Source: Solirubrobacterales bacterium 70-9
GTDB lineage: Bacteria; Pseudomonadota; Alphaproteobacteria; Acetobacterales; Acetobacteraceae
Reading direction: 5' to 3'
NCBI GenBank assembly: GCA_903970625.1
Contig: CAJCJG010000007.1
Coordinates: 1-34,800 of the forward strand
DNA length: 34,800 nt
Positions 7,760 to 16,706 of the stretch are shown here, one piece after another. Under the pieces are notes generated by a model. The model did no database searches. It was not told the DNA's origin and was given only the letters and a program-made list of their open reading frames with translations. The position numbers and the translations under genes were made by a program. The first letter of the stretch is position 1. The number at the start of each line of letters is the position of its first letter.

Positions 7760-8494
7760 ATGGCCAACTACACAACGATCGAGGCCGAGGCGCGCGCGCG
7801 TGCAGGTAAGGGGGCAGCACGGGCGACTCGGCGTGGCGGGAAGGTTCCCGCCGTCATCTACGGTGCCCGCCTTCCCCCCACCAACATCGCGCTCGACCCG
7901 CGCGCGGTCTATCGCGAGTTGCACCACACCGGCTGGCGCTCGCGCCTGTTCGAAGTCAAGGTCGGCGACGCGGCCACCCGCGTCCTGATCCGCGACGTGC
8001 AGTTCCACCCGGTCACGGACCAGCCGGTGCATGTGGACTTCCAGCGCCTTGCCGCCGGCGAGAAAATCCGCGTGGCCGTCGCCGTGCATTTTCACAACGA
8101 ACTCACCTCGCCGGGCCTCAAGCGGGGCGGCGTGCTGAACGTCGTGCGCCACACGGTCGAATGCCTCGTGGACCCGGACAACGTGCCACCGCATTTCGAC
8201 GCCGATCTCGGTGCGCTCGACATCAACGACACGGTGCGCTGGTCGGCGCTGAGCGGGACGGACGGGGTGCGAGCCATCATCGGCGACCGCGACTTCGTCG
8301 TCGCCACCATCGCGCCGCCGACCAAGAGCATGGAGCCGGTGGTCGATCCGAACGCGCCGGTGGCGGCGGTGGCGGCAGCCCCGGCCAAGGGTGCGGCCCC
8401 CGCGAAGGCGGCGGCTCCGGCCAAAGGAGCGGCCCCTGCCAAGGCAGCCGCAGCGCCGGCGAAGGCGCCTGCCAAGCCTGCGGCCAAAAAGTAA
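7760..8494 (+). CDS. rplY: 50S ribosomal protein L25/general stress protein Ctc
   Basis: This 244-aa protein binds 5S rRNA in the large ribosomal subunit. The N-domain ([28 protein letters not shown]) and the [15 protein letters not shown] segment are diagnostic of the long L25/Ctc (TL5-like) form. The C-terminal domain is followed by a low-complexity Ala/Pro/Lys tail made of repeated [13 protein letters not shown] units from about residue 200. This is a common lysine-rich ribosomal extension. A TATACG hexamer at 7700 and the palindrome GCCCGCGCGGGC at 7710-7721 lie in its leader. A GGAG lies just before the ATG. pth follows after 19 nt, as in the conserved rplY-pth-ychF order. Confidence 0.95.
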   Translation: MANYTTIEAEARARAGKGAARATRRGGKVPAVIYGARLPPTNIALDPRAVYRELHHTGWRSRLFEVKVGDAATRVLIRDVQFHPVTDQPVHVDFQRLAAGEKIRVAVAVHFHNELTSPGLKRGGVLNVVRHTVECLVDPDNVPPHFDADLGALDINDTVRWSALSGTDGVRAIIGDRDFVVATIAPPTKSMEPVVDPNAPVAAVAAAPAKGAAPAKAAAPAKGAAPAKAAAAPAKAPAKPAAKK

Positions 8495-8513
8495 CCGGCA
8501 CGGACCATTCGCC

Positions 8514-9092
8514 ATGCTGCTCTGGGTCGGCCTCGGCAACCCCGAGCCGGGCATGGCGCGCCAGCGCCACAATATCGGCTTCATGGCGCTCGACGTCATC
8601 GCCAGCCGCCACGGGTTCTCCCCGTGGCGGCAGCGATTTCGCGGGCTGGTGGCGGAGGGCACCGTCGGCGGCGAGAAGGTGCTGGCATTGAAGCCGATGA
8701 CCTACATGAACGATTCAGGCCAAAGCGTGCAGCCGGCCGCCGCGTTCTACAAACTGGAGCCGGCCGCCATCACCGCGTTCCACGACGAGCTGGACCTGAT
8801 CCCCGGCAAAATCCGCGTCAAGCGCGGCGGCGGGGCCGCCGGCCACAACGGCCTGCGCTCGATGGACAGGATGCTCGGCTCGCCGGACTACTGGCGCGTC
8901 CGCCTCGGCATCGGGCATCCGGGATCGAAGGAGCGAGTGCTCGGCTACGTACTCGGCGATTTCGCCAAGGCGGACGTGGCGTGGCTGGTGCCGACGCTGG
9001 ACGCAGTGGCGGATTCCGCCGCGCTGCTGGCAGCCGGCAAGCCCGAGGATTTCATGACCAAAGTCGCGCTGCTCACTCAGGACGTTTCATAG
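8514..9092 (+). CDS. pth: Peptidyl-tRNA hydrolase
   Basis: Pth releases tRNA from prematurely dropped peptidyl-tRNA. The 192-aa length is typical. The catalytic and substrate residues are visible: the N-terminal [18 protein letters not shown] with catalytic His, Asn in [10 protein letters not shown], Asp in AFHDELDL and Asn in [12 protein letters not shown]. The start codon directly precedes the core strand LLWVGLGNP. ychF starts 2 nt after its stop (TAGTTATG), so the two are almost certainly co-translated. Confidence 0.96.
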   Translation: MLLWVGLGNPEPGMARQRHNIGFMALDVIASRHGFSPWRQRFRGLVAEGTVGGEKVLALKPMTYMNDSGQSVQPAAAFYKLEPAAITAFHDELDLIPGKIRVKRGGGAAGHNGLRSMDRMLGSPDYWRVRLGIGHPGSKERVLGYVLGDFAKADVAWLVPTLDAVADSAALLAAGKPEDFMTKVALLTQDVS

Positions 9093-9094
9093 TT

Positions 9095-10189
9095 ATGGGC
9101 TTCAACTGCGGCATCGTCGGCCTGCCCAATGTCGGCAAAAGCACGCTGTTCAACGCGCTGACGGCAACCGCCGCAGCCCAGGCAGCGAACTACCCCTTCT
9201 GCACCATCGAACCGAACGTCGGCCGCGTTGCGGTGCCGGACCCGCGCCTTGCCGTGCTGGCCGCCATCGGCAAGAGCGCGAAGATTGTGCCGACGAGCCT
9301 GGAATTCGTGGACATCGCCGGCCTCGTGCGCGGCGCCAGCAAGGGCGAGGGTCTCGGCAACCAGTTTTTGGCCAACATTCGCGAGGTGGACGCCATCGTC
9401 CATGTCCTGCGCTGCTTCGAGGATGCCGACATCACCCATGTCGAAGGCAGCGTCGATCCGATCCGCGATGCCGAGACGGTAGAAACCGAACTGATGCTGG
9501 CCGATCTGGACAGCACGGAAAAGCGGCTGATCAATTTGCAAAAGAAAGCCCGTGGCGGCGACAAGGAGAGTGCGGCAACGGTCGCGATCCTCGAACCCAT
9601 CGTCGCCGCCTTGCAAGCTGGCCAGCCCGCCCGCACCGCGATCAAGCCGGCGGACGTGGAAGCCGCCAAGCGGCTGCAACTGATGACCTCCAAGCCCGTC
9701 CTGTACGTCTGCAATGTCGAGGAAGCGTCGGCTGCCACCGGCAACGCCTTCTCCGAACGGGTGGCGGCTCGGGCCAAGGCCGAAGGTGCGGCCTGCGTCG
9801 TCGTCTCCGCCGCCATCGAGGCCGAAGTCAGCCAGTTGCCGGAAGCGGACCGCGGCGAGTTCCTGGAAGGTCTCGGCCTCCACGACAGCGGCCTCGACCG
9901 CGTGATCCGCGCCGGTTACGCGCTGCTGGGCCTGATCACCTATTTCACCGTCGGCCCGAAGGAGACGCGCGCCTGGACCATCGTGAGGGGCACCAAGGCG
10001 CCACAGGCCGCCGCCGTCATCCACAACGACTTCGAACGCGGCTTCATCGCCTCCGAGACCATCGGCTACGACGATTTCGCCACCTACAAGGGCGAGGCGG
10101 GCGCCAAGGAAGCGGGCAGGATGCGGGTCGAGGGCAAGGAATACGTCGTGAAGGATGGCGACGTGCTGCTGTTCCGTTTCAACGTGTAG
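9095..10189 (+). CDS. ychF: Ribosome-binding ATPase/GTPase YchF
   Basis: YchF (OLA1 family) is an Obg-like P-loop ATPase that associates with ribosomes and modulates stress responses. The 364-aa protein starts [21 protein letters not shown] (G1/Walker A). It has [13 protein letters not shown] (switch I region), [20 protein letters not shown] (G3) and an NVEE nucleotide-specificity motif rather than NKxD, as in this ATP-preferring family. It ends with the TGS domain ([13 protein letters not shown]...VLLFRFNV). It closes the rplY-pth-ychF run. The next gene on the opposite strand ends only 3 nt away, so the two transcripts converge. Confidence 0.97.
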   Translation: MGFNCGIVGLPNVGKSTLFNALTATAAAQAANYPFCTIEPNVGRVAVPDPRLAVLAAIGKSAKIVPTSLEFVDIAGLVRGASKGEGLGNQFLANIREVDAIVHVLRCFEDADITHVEGSVDPIRDAETVETELMLADLDSTEKRLINLQKKARGGDKESAATVAILEPIVAALQAGQPARTAIKPADVEAAKRLQLMTSKPVLYVCNVEEASAATGNAFSERVAARAKAEGAACVVVSAAIEAEVSQLPEADRGEFLEGLGLHDSGLDRVIRAGYALLGLITYFTVGPKETRAWTIVRGTKAPQAAAVIHNDFERGFIASETIGYDDFATYKGEAGAKEAGRMRVEGKEYVVKDGDVLLFRFNV

Positions 10190-10192
10190 GCG

Positions 10193-10771
10193 TCAATCTT
10201 CGTCGGCCTCCGCAGCCCCCGTGAGGTCGATGCCGGCGTAGAATTCGGCCAGCGGGACCGAAATCCCGATTTCCGGCATATCCAGCACTGCGTCCGGCCC
10301 AAGAATATGGCCTATCCAGTCGTCACCATCGGCGGTACGGGTGAACATCGTGCCTTCGATGGCTGTCTGCTCAAGCATAACATAGCGACGAACCGACGCG
10401 GTGCCGGCGTACTCGCGATTCTTCGCCATCCGGTCGGTGTGCGCGGTGGACTTGCTCAGCACCTCGAAGATGACGACGGGTTCGGCAGCCATTGTGCTAC
10501 TCGGCACGAGCGGCGCACAGGTCACGAATGCATCGGGATACCGAATGCTCCCCATGACCTCGATCTTGATATTGCTGCCGTGGACCCGGCAAGGCTTGCC
10601 CCGCAGCCGGATGTTCAGGGCGGTCACGATATTGCCTTGGATCAGATCATGCCCCTGCGTCCCACCCGTCATCGCAATCGGGCGAATGCCGTCGAACTCG
10701 TAACGCAGTTCCTGCCGTTCCTCCCAAGCAAGGAACGTCTCAATCGTCCAAGGCTTCAGCGCACTGCTCAT
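10193..10771 (-). CDS. Uma2-family (DUF820) PD-(D/E)XK endonuclease-like protein
   Basis: The 192-aa product matches the Uma2/DUF820 family, a restriction-endonuclease-like fold widespread as lone genes and of uncertain role. The opening PWTIETFLAWEERQELRYEF and the nuclease core are typical: RYPDAFVTC followed by VVIFEVLSKST, then a conserved Arg/Tyr region REYAGTASVRRYVML. ATG 10771 is preferred over TTG 10783 because homologues begin close to this methionine and GGGGGCGG lies upstream. It is the last gene of a four-gene minus-strand operon, 12 nt after the preceding stop. It also meets ychF tail-to-tail. Confidence 0.85.
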   Translation of the reverse strand: MSSALKPWTIETFLAWEERQELRYEFDGIRPIAMTGGTQGHDLIQGNIVTALNIRLRGKPCRVHGSNIKIEVMGSIRYPDAFVTCAPLVPSSTMAAEPVVIFEVLSKSTAHTDRMAKNREYAGTASVRRYVMLEQTAIEGTMFTRTADGDDWIGHILGPDAVLDMPEIGISVPLAEFYAGIDLTGAAEADED

Positions 10772-10783
10772 CGCCGCCCCCAA

Positions 10784-11356
10784 TCACCGATCCGCCCGAT
10801 GATACTCCTTGTTCGGCATCATGTCCGTCGCCGCCGCCATGCGGTTGGACAGGTTGAACAGCGCCACCGTCTCGGCGAGGTCGAAAATATCCTCGTTGGT
10901 CAGCCCCTGCGCCCGCAACGCCTCGCGGTCGGCCTCGTCGATCAAATGGAGTTCCGTCGTCAGCTTCCAGGCGAAATCCAGCATCACACGCTGCCGCACC
11001 GGCAATTTCGCCACGCGATAGTTGAACGCCAGCATCTCACCCAGTTCGGGATCACCGGACAGTTTCCGCACCGCCGCACCGTGTGCCACCAAACAATAAT
11101 AGCAACGATTGGCCGACGACACGACCACCGCCACCATCTCCCGCTCCAGCTTCGACAGGCCGGACGGCGAAAGCATGATCTCGTTGTAGGCAGCCATGAA
11201 ATTGCGCAGCCGCTGCGGCCGGAAACTCAGCGCCGAATAGACGTTCGGCACGAAACCCAGTTTTTCGACGCACTTCGCCCAGATCGCTTTCAGATCATCG
11301 TCCAGCGTTGCCGGATCGGGGACGCCAAGGGCGGAAATATGATCGGGTTGCGGCAT
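10784..11356 (-). CDS. Carboxymuconolactone decarboxylase-fold peroxidase-related protein
   Basis: This 190-aa protein has the AhpD/CMD-like core LEREMVAVVVSSANRCYYCLVAHGAAV. It carries the CxxC-x3-H redox motif CYYCLVAH used by alkylhydroperoxidase-type enzymes. It matches the 'uncharacterised peroxidase-related enzyme' subgroup, including the later LTNEDIFDLAETVALFNLSNRMA segment. It is likely a cytosolic thiol peroxidase or disulfide reductase, with the electron donor unknown. The ATG is 10 nt after the stop of the ABC ATPase gene and its own stop is 12 nt before Uma2, so it is embedded in the transporter operon. A detoxification role linked to the transported substrate is conjecture. Confidence 0.85.
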   Translation of the reverse strand: MPQPDHISALGVPDPATLDDDLKAIWAKCVEKLGFVPNVYSALSFRPQRLRNFMAAYNEIMLSPSGLSKLEREMVAVVVSSANRCYYCLVAHGAAVRKLSGDPELGEMLAFNYRVAKLPVRQRVMLDFAWKLTTELHLIDEADREALRAQGLTNEDIFDLAETVALFNLSNRMAAATDMMPNKEYHRADR

Positions 11357-11366
11357 GGGGCAAAGC

Positions 11367-12704
11367 CTACGCCGCTGCCTCGATGTCCTCCAGGCTGAAC
11401 TGCGCCGCTTCTTCGTCGTAGGTGTAGAGCTCGGCGTAGCGGCCCCAGGCGATTGCGGTGCGCAGCGTGTCCTCGGCATAGTCGGGGGACATGTGATCCT
11501 CCAGTTCGTCGCGGAACCGCACGGCCGAAGCGCGATGGTTCCAGCGTTCGTCCAGCGTGCGGCGGATCGCGGCCACCAGCGGCACATGCGCACGCAGGGC
11601 GGCAGCGAACAGCGCCTTGCGGCCGTCCGTATCCGCGTGTGCGAATTCTTTTCCCGGTTCGGACAGTTTAAGATCGCCCTCCTCCAGCACGCCGAACCCC
11701 AACAATTGCAGCGCCTCGCCCATCGGCAGCAATTCGTCCGCTTCCAGTTGGAGCGCCGCCGCCAGCGCCGGCAGGTCGGCGCGGCCGTCGTACGGATGGC
11801 CCGCCATTGTCTCGATCAGGCCGGCGAGCAGGTTGGTCGAGACCGGCTGCAACGGGGTCGCGAACGTCACATCCACCGCCGGGGTCGCCGCCGTCGTGGC
11901 CTTCGGGATCACCGTCGCCCGCCGCGTCATCAGCGCATAGATATCGTCCACCAGCTGCCGGAACGCCGCATCGTGCCGGTTGCGCGGATGCGCGAACGGC
12001 ACCCGTAACTCGCTCGCCACCCGGCCGGGGTTGGAGGAGAACACCAGGATGCGATCGCACATCAGCACCGCTTCCTCGATGTTGTGCGTGACCATCAGCA
12101 CCGACTTGATCGGCAGCTTGCCCTCCATCCACAAATCGATCAGGTCGGTGCGCAGCGTCTCGGCGGTCAGCACGTCCAGCGCCGAGAACGGCTCGTCCAT
12201 CAGCAGCAGGTCGGGATGCACCACCAGCGCCCGCGCCAGCCCCACGCGCTGCCGCATGCCGCCCGAAAGCTCCTTCGGGTAGGCGCTCTCGTAGCCACCC
12301 AGGCCGATCAGGTCGATCGCCTCCTCCGCCCGCTTGTCGCGCTCGGCGCGCGGCGTGCCCAGCGCCTCCAGCCCCAGTTCCACGTTCTCCTGCACCGTCA
12401 GCCACGGGAACAGCGCAAAGCTCTGGAACACCATCGCCACGCCCTGCGTCGGCCCGCTTACCGGCTTGCCCTGCCAGCGCACATCCCCGGCGGTCGGCGT
12501 CAGCAGACCCGCCACGATCCGCAGCAGCGTCGATTTGCCGGAGCCGGAGCGGCCGAGCAGCCCCACGATCTCGCCGTTGGCGATGGACACGTTCACATCG
12601 TCCAGCACCAGCAGATCCGCGCTGCTGTCCTTGTGGTAGGACTGTCGGCAGGCGCGGACTTCCAGCAGCGGTGTCGCGGCGACGGTTTCGGTGATCGCGT
12701 CCAT
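11367..12704 (-). CDS. ABC transporter ATPase with C-terminal AAA-associated domain
   Basis: The N-terminal ~270 residues form a nitrate/sulfonate/taurine-type ABC ATPase: Walker A GLLGRSGSGKSTLL, Q-loop MVFQSFALFPWLTV, signature LSGGMRQRVGLARAL, Walker B LLLMDEPFSALD and switch His in VTHN. A second domain of about 160 residues follows (LAGLIETMAGHPYDGRADLPALAAAL onward). It matches the 'AAA-associated C-terminal' extension seen in anion-type ABC ATPases, and probably senses or regulates rather than hydrolysing ATP. The 445-aa length fits that architecture. The start ATG lies 11 nt after the permease stop. The partner is the duplicated permease upstream. The substrate is unknown. Confidence 0.9.
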   Translation of the reverse strand: MDAITETVAATPLLEVRACRQSYHKDSSADLLVLDDVNVSIANGEIVGLLGRSGSGKSTLLRIVAGLLTPTAGDVRWQGKPVSGPTQGVAMVFQSFALFPWLTVQENVELGLEALGTPRAERDKRAEEAIDLIGLGGYESAYPKELSGGMRQRVGLARALVVHPDLLLMDEPFSALDVLTAETLRTDLIDLWMEGKLPIKSVLMVTHNIEEAVLMCDRILVFSSNPGRVASELRVPFAHPRNRHDAAFRQLVDDIYALMTRRATVIPKATTAATPAVDVTFATPLQPVSTNLLAGLIETMAGHPYDGRADLPALAAALQLEADELLPMGEALQLLGFGVLEEGDLKLSEPGKEFAHADTDGRKALFAAALRAHVPLVAAIRRTLDERWNHRASAVRFRDELEDHMSPDYAEDTLRTAIAWGRYAELYTYDEEAAQFSLEDIEAAA

Positions 12705-12715
12705 GGGCGGCCCTC

Positions 12716-14446
12716 TCAGGACAAGGTCAGGCGTCGCGTGGCATAGCCGTACATCGGCCGCCACACCGCGCGGTTGAAGCCGAGCACGAAGGCGGACATC
12801 ACCACCACGCCAAGCACGATGCGCGGGAAATCCCCGGCGTCCGTCGCGTGCGCGATGTAAGCGCCAAGCCCGTGCGCCGAGAGCTTGTCGTCGCCCCAGG
12901 AAGCAACCTCGGACACGATGGAAGCGTTCCACGAGCCGCCGGAGGCGGTGATGGCGCCGGTGACGAAATACGGGAAAATGCCGGGCAGCATCACCTTGCG
13001 CCACCACAGCAGGCCGCCGATGCGAAAGTTCTTCGCTGCCTCCTGCAAGTCGCCGGGAAAGGCGGAGGCGCCAGCCACGACATTGAACAAGATGTACCAT
13101 TGGGTGCCGAGAATCATCAGCGGGGTCAGCCAAACGTCGGCGTTCAGATGGAATTTGACGATGACGACGACGAAGATCGGAAACAGCAAATTGGCCGGAA
13201 ACGCCGCCAAAAACTGCGCCAGCACCTGAATCCGCCGCGCCCAGTTCGGCCGCAGGCCGATCCAGACGCCAATCGGCACCCAAACCACGCTCGCCAGCGC
13301 GATCAGCACCACCACGCGCAGCAGCGTGATGCAGCCCAGCCCCACCGCCTCGCCCAGATCGGCCCAGCCGACATTGTTGGCGGCGATATATTCCACCACT
13401 TTCCAGGCCGCACCCGCCACCGCGAGCGCGACCACGGCATAGAACACGAGATCGCCGAACGTGTTCGGCGCCTTGACGGTCTGCACACTCTTACGAACCG
13501 GCTTGCCCAGCCGCCATGTCCCCACCGCACTCAGCACGTCGCCGATGGCGCCGCCGGCAGTACGCAGCACATGCGTCCGCCGCAGCAATTTCAGCACCCA
13601 CGGGTCTTCGCCGGTCGAACTGGCGGTGAACTCGAACCGGAATTTGGCCGACCACGCGACCAGCGGGCGGAACAGCAACTGATCGTACAGCAGGATCACC
13701 ACCAGCATCGCCAGGATCGCCCAAAGCACAGCGCCGAGATCCCGCTTGTCGAGCGCCAGCGCCACGTAGGAGCCGATGCCCGGCAGGGTAAATGTCTTGT
13801 CGCCCAGCGTGATCGCCTCGGACGCAACGACGAAGAACCAGCCGCCGGACATCGACAGCATCGTGTTCCACACGAGGCCCGGCATCGCGAACGGCACATC
13901 GAGGCGCCAGAACCGCTGCCACGTCGTCAGGTGAAAACTCTGCGTCGCTTCGGCCAGATCGCTCGGCGTCGTCACCAGCGACTGATAGAAACTGAACGCC
14001 ATGTTCCAGGCTTGGCTCGTGAAGATCGCGAAGATCGCCGCCAGTTCCAGCCCCAGCACGCGGCCGGGAAACAGGCTCATGAAGAACACGGTGGTGAAGG
14101 ACAGGAACCCCAGGATCGGCACCGATTGCAGCACGTCGAGCAGCGGGATCAGCACGATGCCGGCGCGGCGGCTGCGCGCAGCGAACGGCGCGTAGGTAAA
14201 GGTGAACAGCAGCGAGGCGGCGAGGGCTGCGAACATCCGCATGGTCGTGCGCAGCGCGTATTCGGGCAGGTTGGTGGGCGACAGATCGACGGCCAGCGCC
14301 TCCGGCGCATCGAGCGGCTTGAAGGTGCCGGGGGCGGCCTGCGCGAAGGCCATGATCAGGCCGAACACGCACAGCAAGGCGGCCAGATCCCAGGCGTTCG
14401 GCAGCCGCCGGCCGAGGGCCAGGGCCGGGTGGACGGTACTGGACAT
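12716..14446 (-). CDS. ABC transporter permease, duplicated (two fused permease domains)
   Basis: The 576-aa membrane protein contains two BPD-type permease modules in tandem. Module one (about residues 60-280) has the coupling-helix region EATQSFHLTTWQRFWRLDVPFAMPGLVW. Module two (about residues 340-570) has EAAKNFRIGGLLWWRKVMLPGIFPYF. Each carries the EAA-like loop that contacts the ATPase, so one polypeptide can supply both halves of the channel. This matches the 'anion transport, duplicated permease' family. Start ATG 14446 gives an N-terminal cytoplasmic tail followed by a membrane helix (AALLCVFGLIMAFAQ). It heads the operon. No periplasmic binding protein gene is adjacent. Confidence 0.9.
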   Translation of the reverse strand: MSSTVHPALALGRRLPNAWDLAALLCVFGLIMAFAQAAPGTFKPLDAPEALAVDLSPTNLPEYALRTTMRMFAALAASLLFTFTYAPFAARSRRAGIVLIPLLDVLQSVPILGFLSFTTVFFMSLFPGRVLGLELAAIFAIFTSQAWNMAFSFYQSLVTTPSDLAEATQSFHLTTWQRFWRLDVPFAMPGLVWNTMLSMSGGWFFVVASEAITLGDKTFTLPGIGSYVALALDKRDLGAVLWAILAMLVVILLYDQLLFRPLVAWSAKFRFEFTASSTGEDPWVLKLLRRTHVLRTAGGAIGDVLSAVGTWRLGKPVRKSVQTVKAPNTFGDLVFYAVVALAVAGAAWKVVEYIAANNVGWADLGEAVGLGCITLLRVVVLIALASVVWVPIGVWIGLRPNWARRIQVLAQFLAAFPANLLFPIFVVVIVKFHLNADVWLTPLMILGTQWYILFNVVAGASAFPGDLQEAAKNFRIGGLLWWRKVMLPGIFPYFVTGAITASGGSWNASIVSEVASWGDDKLSAHGLGAYIAHATDAGDFPRIVLGVVVMSAFVLGFNRAVWRPMYGYATRRLTLS

Positions 14447-14608
14447 CGCATGCGTTCCCGGTTGGGGGGCTGGACCGGGCACCGAAGCACGCCGGCGGCG
14501 CCAGTTAGCGCAAGCACAATGCCCGTGTCACCCAACCAATTGTGGCGGTTCGGTTAAACCGCATAGGCACGACACAAAGCGATACAGCCCGTTGAATTTC
14601 CGGCCGGT

Positions 14609-15073
14609 TCAGCGCGTTCCGGTGCTGCCGAACCCGCCCGCGCCCCGCGCCGTGCCCGGCAGCACGTCCACTTCCCGCCACGCCGCGCGGACCACCGGCG
14701 AGACCACCGCCTGCGCGATCCGCATCCCCCGCTCGACGACGAACGGCGCGTCGCCCGCGTTCATCACGATCACCTGCAACTCGCCGCGAAAATCCTCGTC
14801 CACGGTGCCTGGACTGTTGGGCAGCACGATACCGTGCTTGAGCGCGAGGCCGGAGCGTGGCCGCACCTGCAACTCATACCCCGCCGGCAGCGCGATTTTC
14901 AGCCCCGTCGGCACCAGCACACGGGCGCCCGGTAAGATGGTCATGGGCTCGCCGACCGCCGCCAACAAATCCATGCCGGCCGCGCCCTCGGTCGCGTATG
15001 CCGGCAGCGGCAGGCCCTCGGCGTGCGGGAGGCGGACGACGTCGATAGGGACGGGGGCGAAGGACAAACTCAT
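14609..15073 (-). CDS. dut: Deoxyuridine 5'-triphosphate nucleotidohydrolase
   Basis: dUTPase hydrolyses dUTP to dUMP and PPi, preventing uracil incorporation and supplying thymidylate synthesis. The 154-aa trimeric-type sequence has the five motifs: [46 protein letters not shown] and the C-terminal [14 protein letters not shown] 15073 (MSLSF) is favoured over TTG 15079. coaBC lies upstream on the same strand, a frequent coupling in this group. Here a repeat element and a small ORF separate the two genes. Confidence 0.96.
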   Translation of the reverse strand: MSLSFAPVPIDVVRLPHAEGLPLPAYATEGAAGMDLLAAVGEPMTILPGARVLVPTGLKIALPAGYELQVRPRSGLALKHGIVLPNSPGTVDEDFRGELQVIVMNAGDAPFVVERGMRIAQAVVSPVVRAAWREVDVLPGTARGAGGFGSTGTR

Positions 15074-15084
15074 AGGCAACCCAC

Positions 15085-15205
15085 GTCATGCCCGCGCAGG
15101 CGGGCATCCACGCGGCAGGGTCGCCGCCATGCTCGCGGCGTCCTTTCCGAGACCCCCGACACCGTTTGGCGGCACGGCGTGGATGCCCGCCTTCGCGGGC
15201 ATGAC
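15085..15205. repeat. 121-bp inverted-repeat element between dut and small ORF
   Basis: A 29-nt left arm (15085-15113, beginning GTCATGCCCGCGCAGGCG) is a near-perfect reverse complement of the right arm (15177-15205, ending TTCGCGGGCATGAC), with one visible mismatch. About 63 bp lie between the arms. The arms resemble the ends of the other dispersed elements in this window but form a distinct subfamily (GGGCAT rather than CCGGAAT). No transposase is present. It is a MITE- or REP-like element. Confidence 0.75.
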
Positions 15206-15239
15206 GAATTTGCACGCCGTAGGGCGCATAAGCGACGCG

Positions 15240-15449
15240 TCATGCGCCGACGCAACGCGCCGTGCCGCCGCTGGCAGGCTTATTCGCCCCGGCGGAGCGG
15301 CGCGCCTCCATGCGATCCAGGCTTGCCCGCGCGAGCGCGAACCCCGCTTCCGAAGACACGGTGCGGCCGGCCGAGATGTCCGCCTCGCTCTCGGCAAGCG
15401 CCTCGATCCATTCCGCCGGAGCAGCAGCGTCGCTTGCGATCTTGTCCAT
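15240..15449 (-). CDS. Small unknown protein, weakly antitoxin-like
   Basis: The 69-aa product reads MDKIASDAAAPAEWIEAL, then a segment around SEADISAGRTVSSEAG, then a helical RASLDRMEARR and a disordered Ala/Gly-rich tail. The minus-strand frame has strongly G/C-ending codons, unlike a chance ORF. The 'ALAESEADISAGRTV' style resembles small antitoxin-type proteins that precede RelE/ParE toxins, but no toxin gene is adjacent. That link is tentative. ATG 15449 is 9 nt after the coaBC stop, so it is probably co-transcribed with coaBC. Its stop lies 34 bp from an inverted-repeat element, which may have altered the tail. Confidence 0.5.
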   Translation of the reverse strand: MDKIASDAAAPAEWIEALAESEADISAGRTVSSEAGFALARASLDRMEARRSAGANKPASGGTARCVGA

Positions 15450-15458
15450 CACGAGAGG

Positions 15459-16706
15459 CTAAGGCGTCCGCGCGGCAATTTCCACCCCGGTGTTGGTCGG
15501 ACCGCCACCGCCCAAAGCCTCCGCAATCCGCCCCGCCAGCCGCCTCGCAACTTCGTCCTTGCCCGCGCGCGGCCACGGTTCGGCGCCGGCCTCGGTGAAC
15601 AGCACCACCTCGTTCTCCGTCCCGCCCATGATACCGGTCCCGGCGCCGACGTCGTTGGCGACGATCCAGTCGCAGTTCTTGCGGCGGCGCTTGTCCTCGG
15701 CATGCATGCGCAGATCGTGTGTCTCGGCTGCGAACCCCACCACCAGGGTCGGCCGCAGCGGCCCCGCCGCCGCAATGGTCGCCAGAATGTCGGGATTTTG
15801 CGTCAGCGTCAGTTCGGGCGGAGACCCGGCGGGAGTCTTCTTAAGCTTCAGGTCGGCCGCGTGCGCCACCCGCCAATCGGCCACTGCGGCGGCGAACACC
15901 CCGACGTCCGCCGGCAGTGCCAAACGGCAGGCCGCCAGCATCTGCTCGGCCGTCTCGACGTGCCGCACCTCCACGCCCGCCGGATCGGCCACGCTCACCG
16001 GGCCGCTCACCAGCGTCACCCGCGCGCCCAGCGCGGCCAACGCCGCTGCGATCGCATGCCCCTGCCGCCCGCTGCTGCGGTTGGCGATGTAGCGCACCGG
16101 ATCGATCGGCTCGTGCGTCGGCCCGCTCGTCACCAGCGCGTGCTTGCCGGCCAACGGCCCAGGCGCAAGCGATCCCCGGATCGCCGCAAAAATCGAAGGC
16201 GGCTCGGCCAGCCGGCCGAACCCATACTCGTTGCAGGCCATCGCCCCCTCGTCCGGCCCGACGACGGCCACGCCGCGCGCCATCAGCGTCGCCATGTTAG
16301 CGACCGTGGCCGCATGCTCCCACATCCGCACGTTCATCGCCGGCGCCACCAGGACCCGCTTGTCCGTCGCGAGCAGCAGCGTCGTCGGCAGATCGTCGGC
16401 GATCCCCGCCGCCATTTTCGCCAGAATGTTCGCCGTGGCGGGCGCCACCACCACCAGATCGGCCGCCCGCGACAACTGGATATGCCCCATCTCGCTCTCG
16501 TCGGTCAGCGAGAACAGGTTTGTATAGACACGATGTTCCGTCAGCGCCTGCACCGACAGCGGCGTCACGAACTGCTCCGCCGCCTGCGTCAGCACGGCCG
16601 TCACGCCGCAGCCGTCCCGGCGCAGCAGCCGCACCAGTTCCAGCGCCTTGTAGGCGGCGATCCCGCCCGAGACGATCAGCAGCACCCGCTTGCCCGCCAG
16701 GCTCAC
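15459..16706 (-). CDS. coaBC: Bifunctional phosphopantothenoylcysteine decarboxylase/phosphopantothenate-cysteine ligase
   Basis: CoaBC catalyses two successive steps of coenzyme A synthesis. The CoaC flavoprotein domain (residues 1 to about 190) shows VSGGIAAYKALELVRLLRR, the active-site His in GHIQLSRAADLVVVAPATAN and the PAMNVRMW clamp. The conserved Cys lies in AMACNEYGFGRLAEP. The CoaB domain follows with VTSGPTHEPIDPVRYIANRSSG and ALVVGFAAET-type sequence (TLVVGFAAET). At 415 aa the length is normal. The GTG start overlaps the ubiE stop (GTGA), so translation is coupled. Confidence 0.96.
   Translation of the reverse strand: MSLAGKRVLLIVSGGIAAYKALELVRLLRRDGCGVTAVLTQAAEQFVTPLSVQALTEHRVYTNLFSLTDESEMGHIQLSRAADLVVVAPATANILAKMAAGIADDLPTTLLLATDKRVLVAPAMNVRMWEHAATVANMATLMARGVAVVGPDEGAMACNEYGFGRLAEPPSIFAAIRGSLAPGPLAGKHALVTSGPTHEPIDPVRYIANRSSGRQGHAIAAALAALGARVTLVSGPVSVADPAGVEVRHVETAEQMLAACRLALPADVGVFAAAVADWRVAHAADLKLKKTPAGSPPELTLTQNPDILATIAAAGPLRPTLVVGFAAETHDLRMHAEDKRRRKNCDWIVANDVGAGTGIMGGTENEVVLFTEAGAEPWPRAGKDEVARRLAGRIAEALGGGGPTNTGVEIAARTP

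Noticed and set aside
12848-14557. 569-codon plus-strand frame
   Set aside because: It is antisense to the duplicated permease and its sequence is Arg/His/Gln-rich shadow coding with no motifs.
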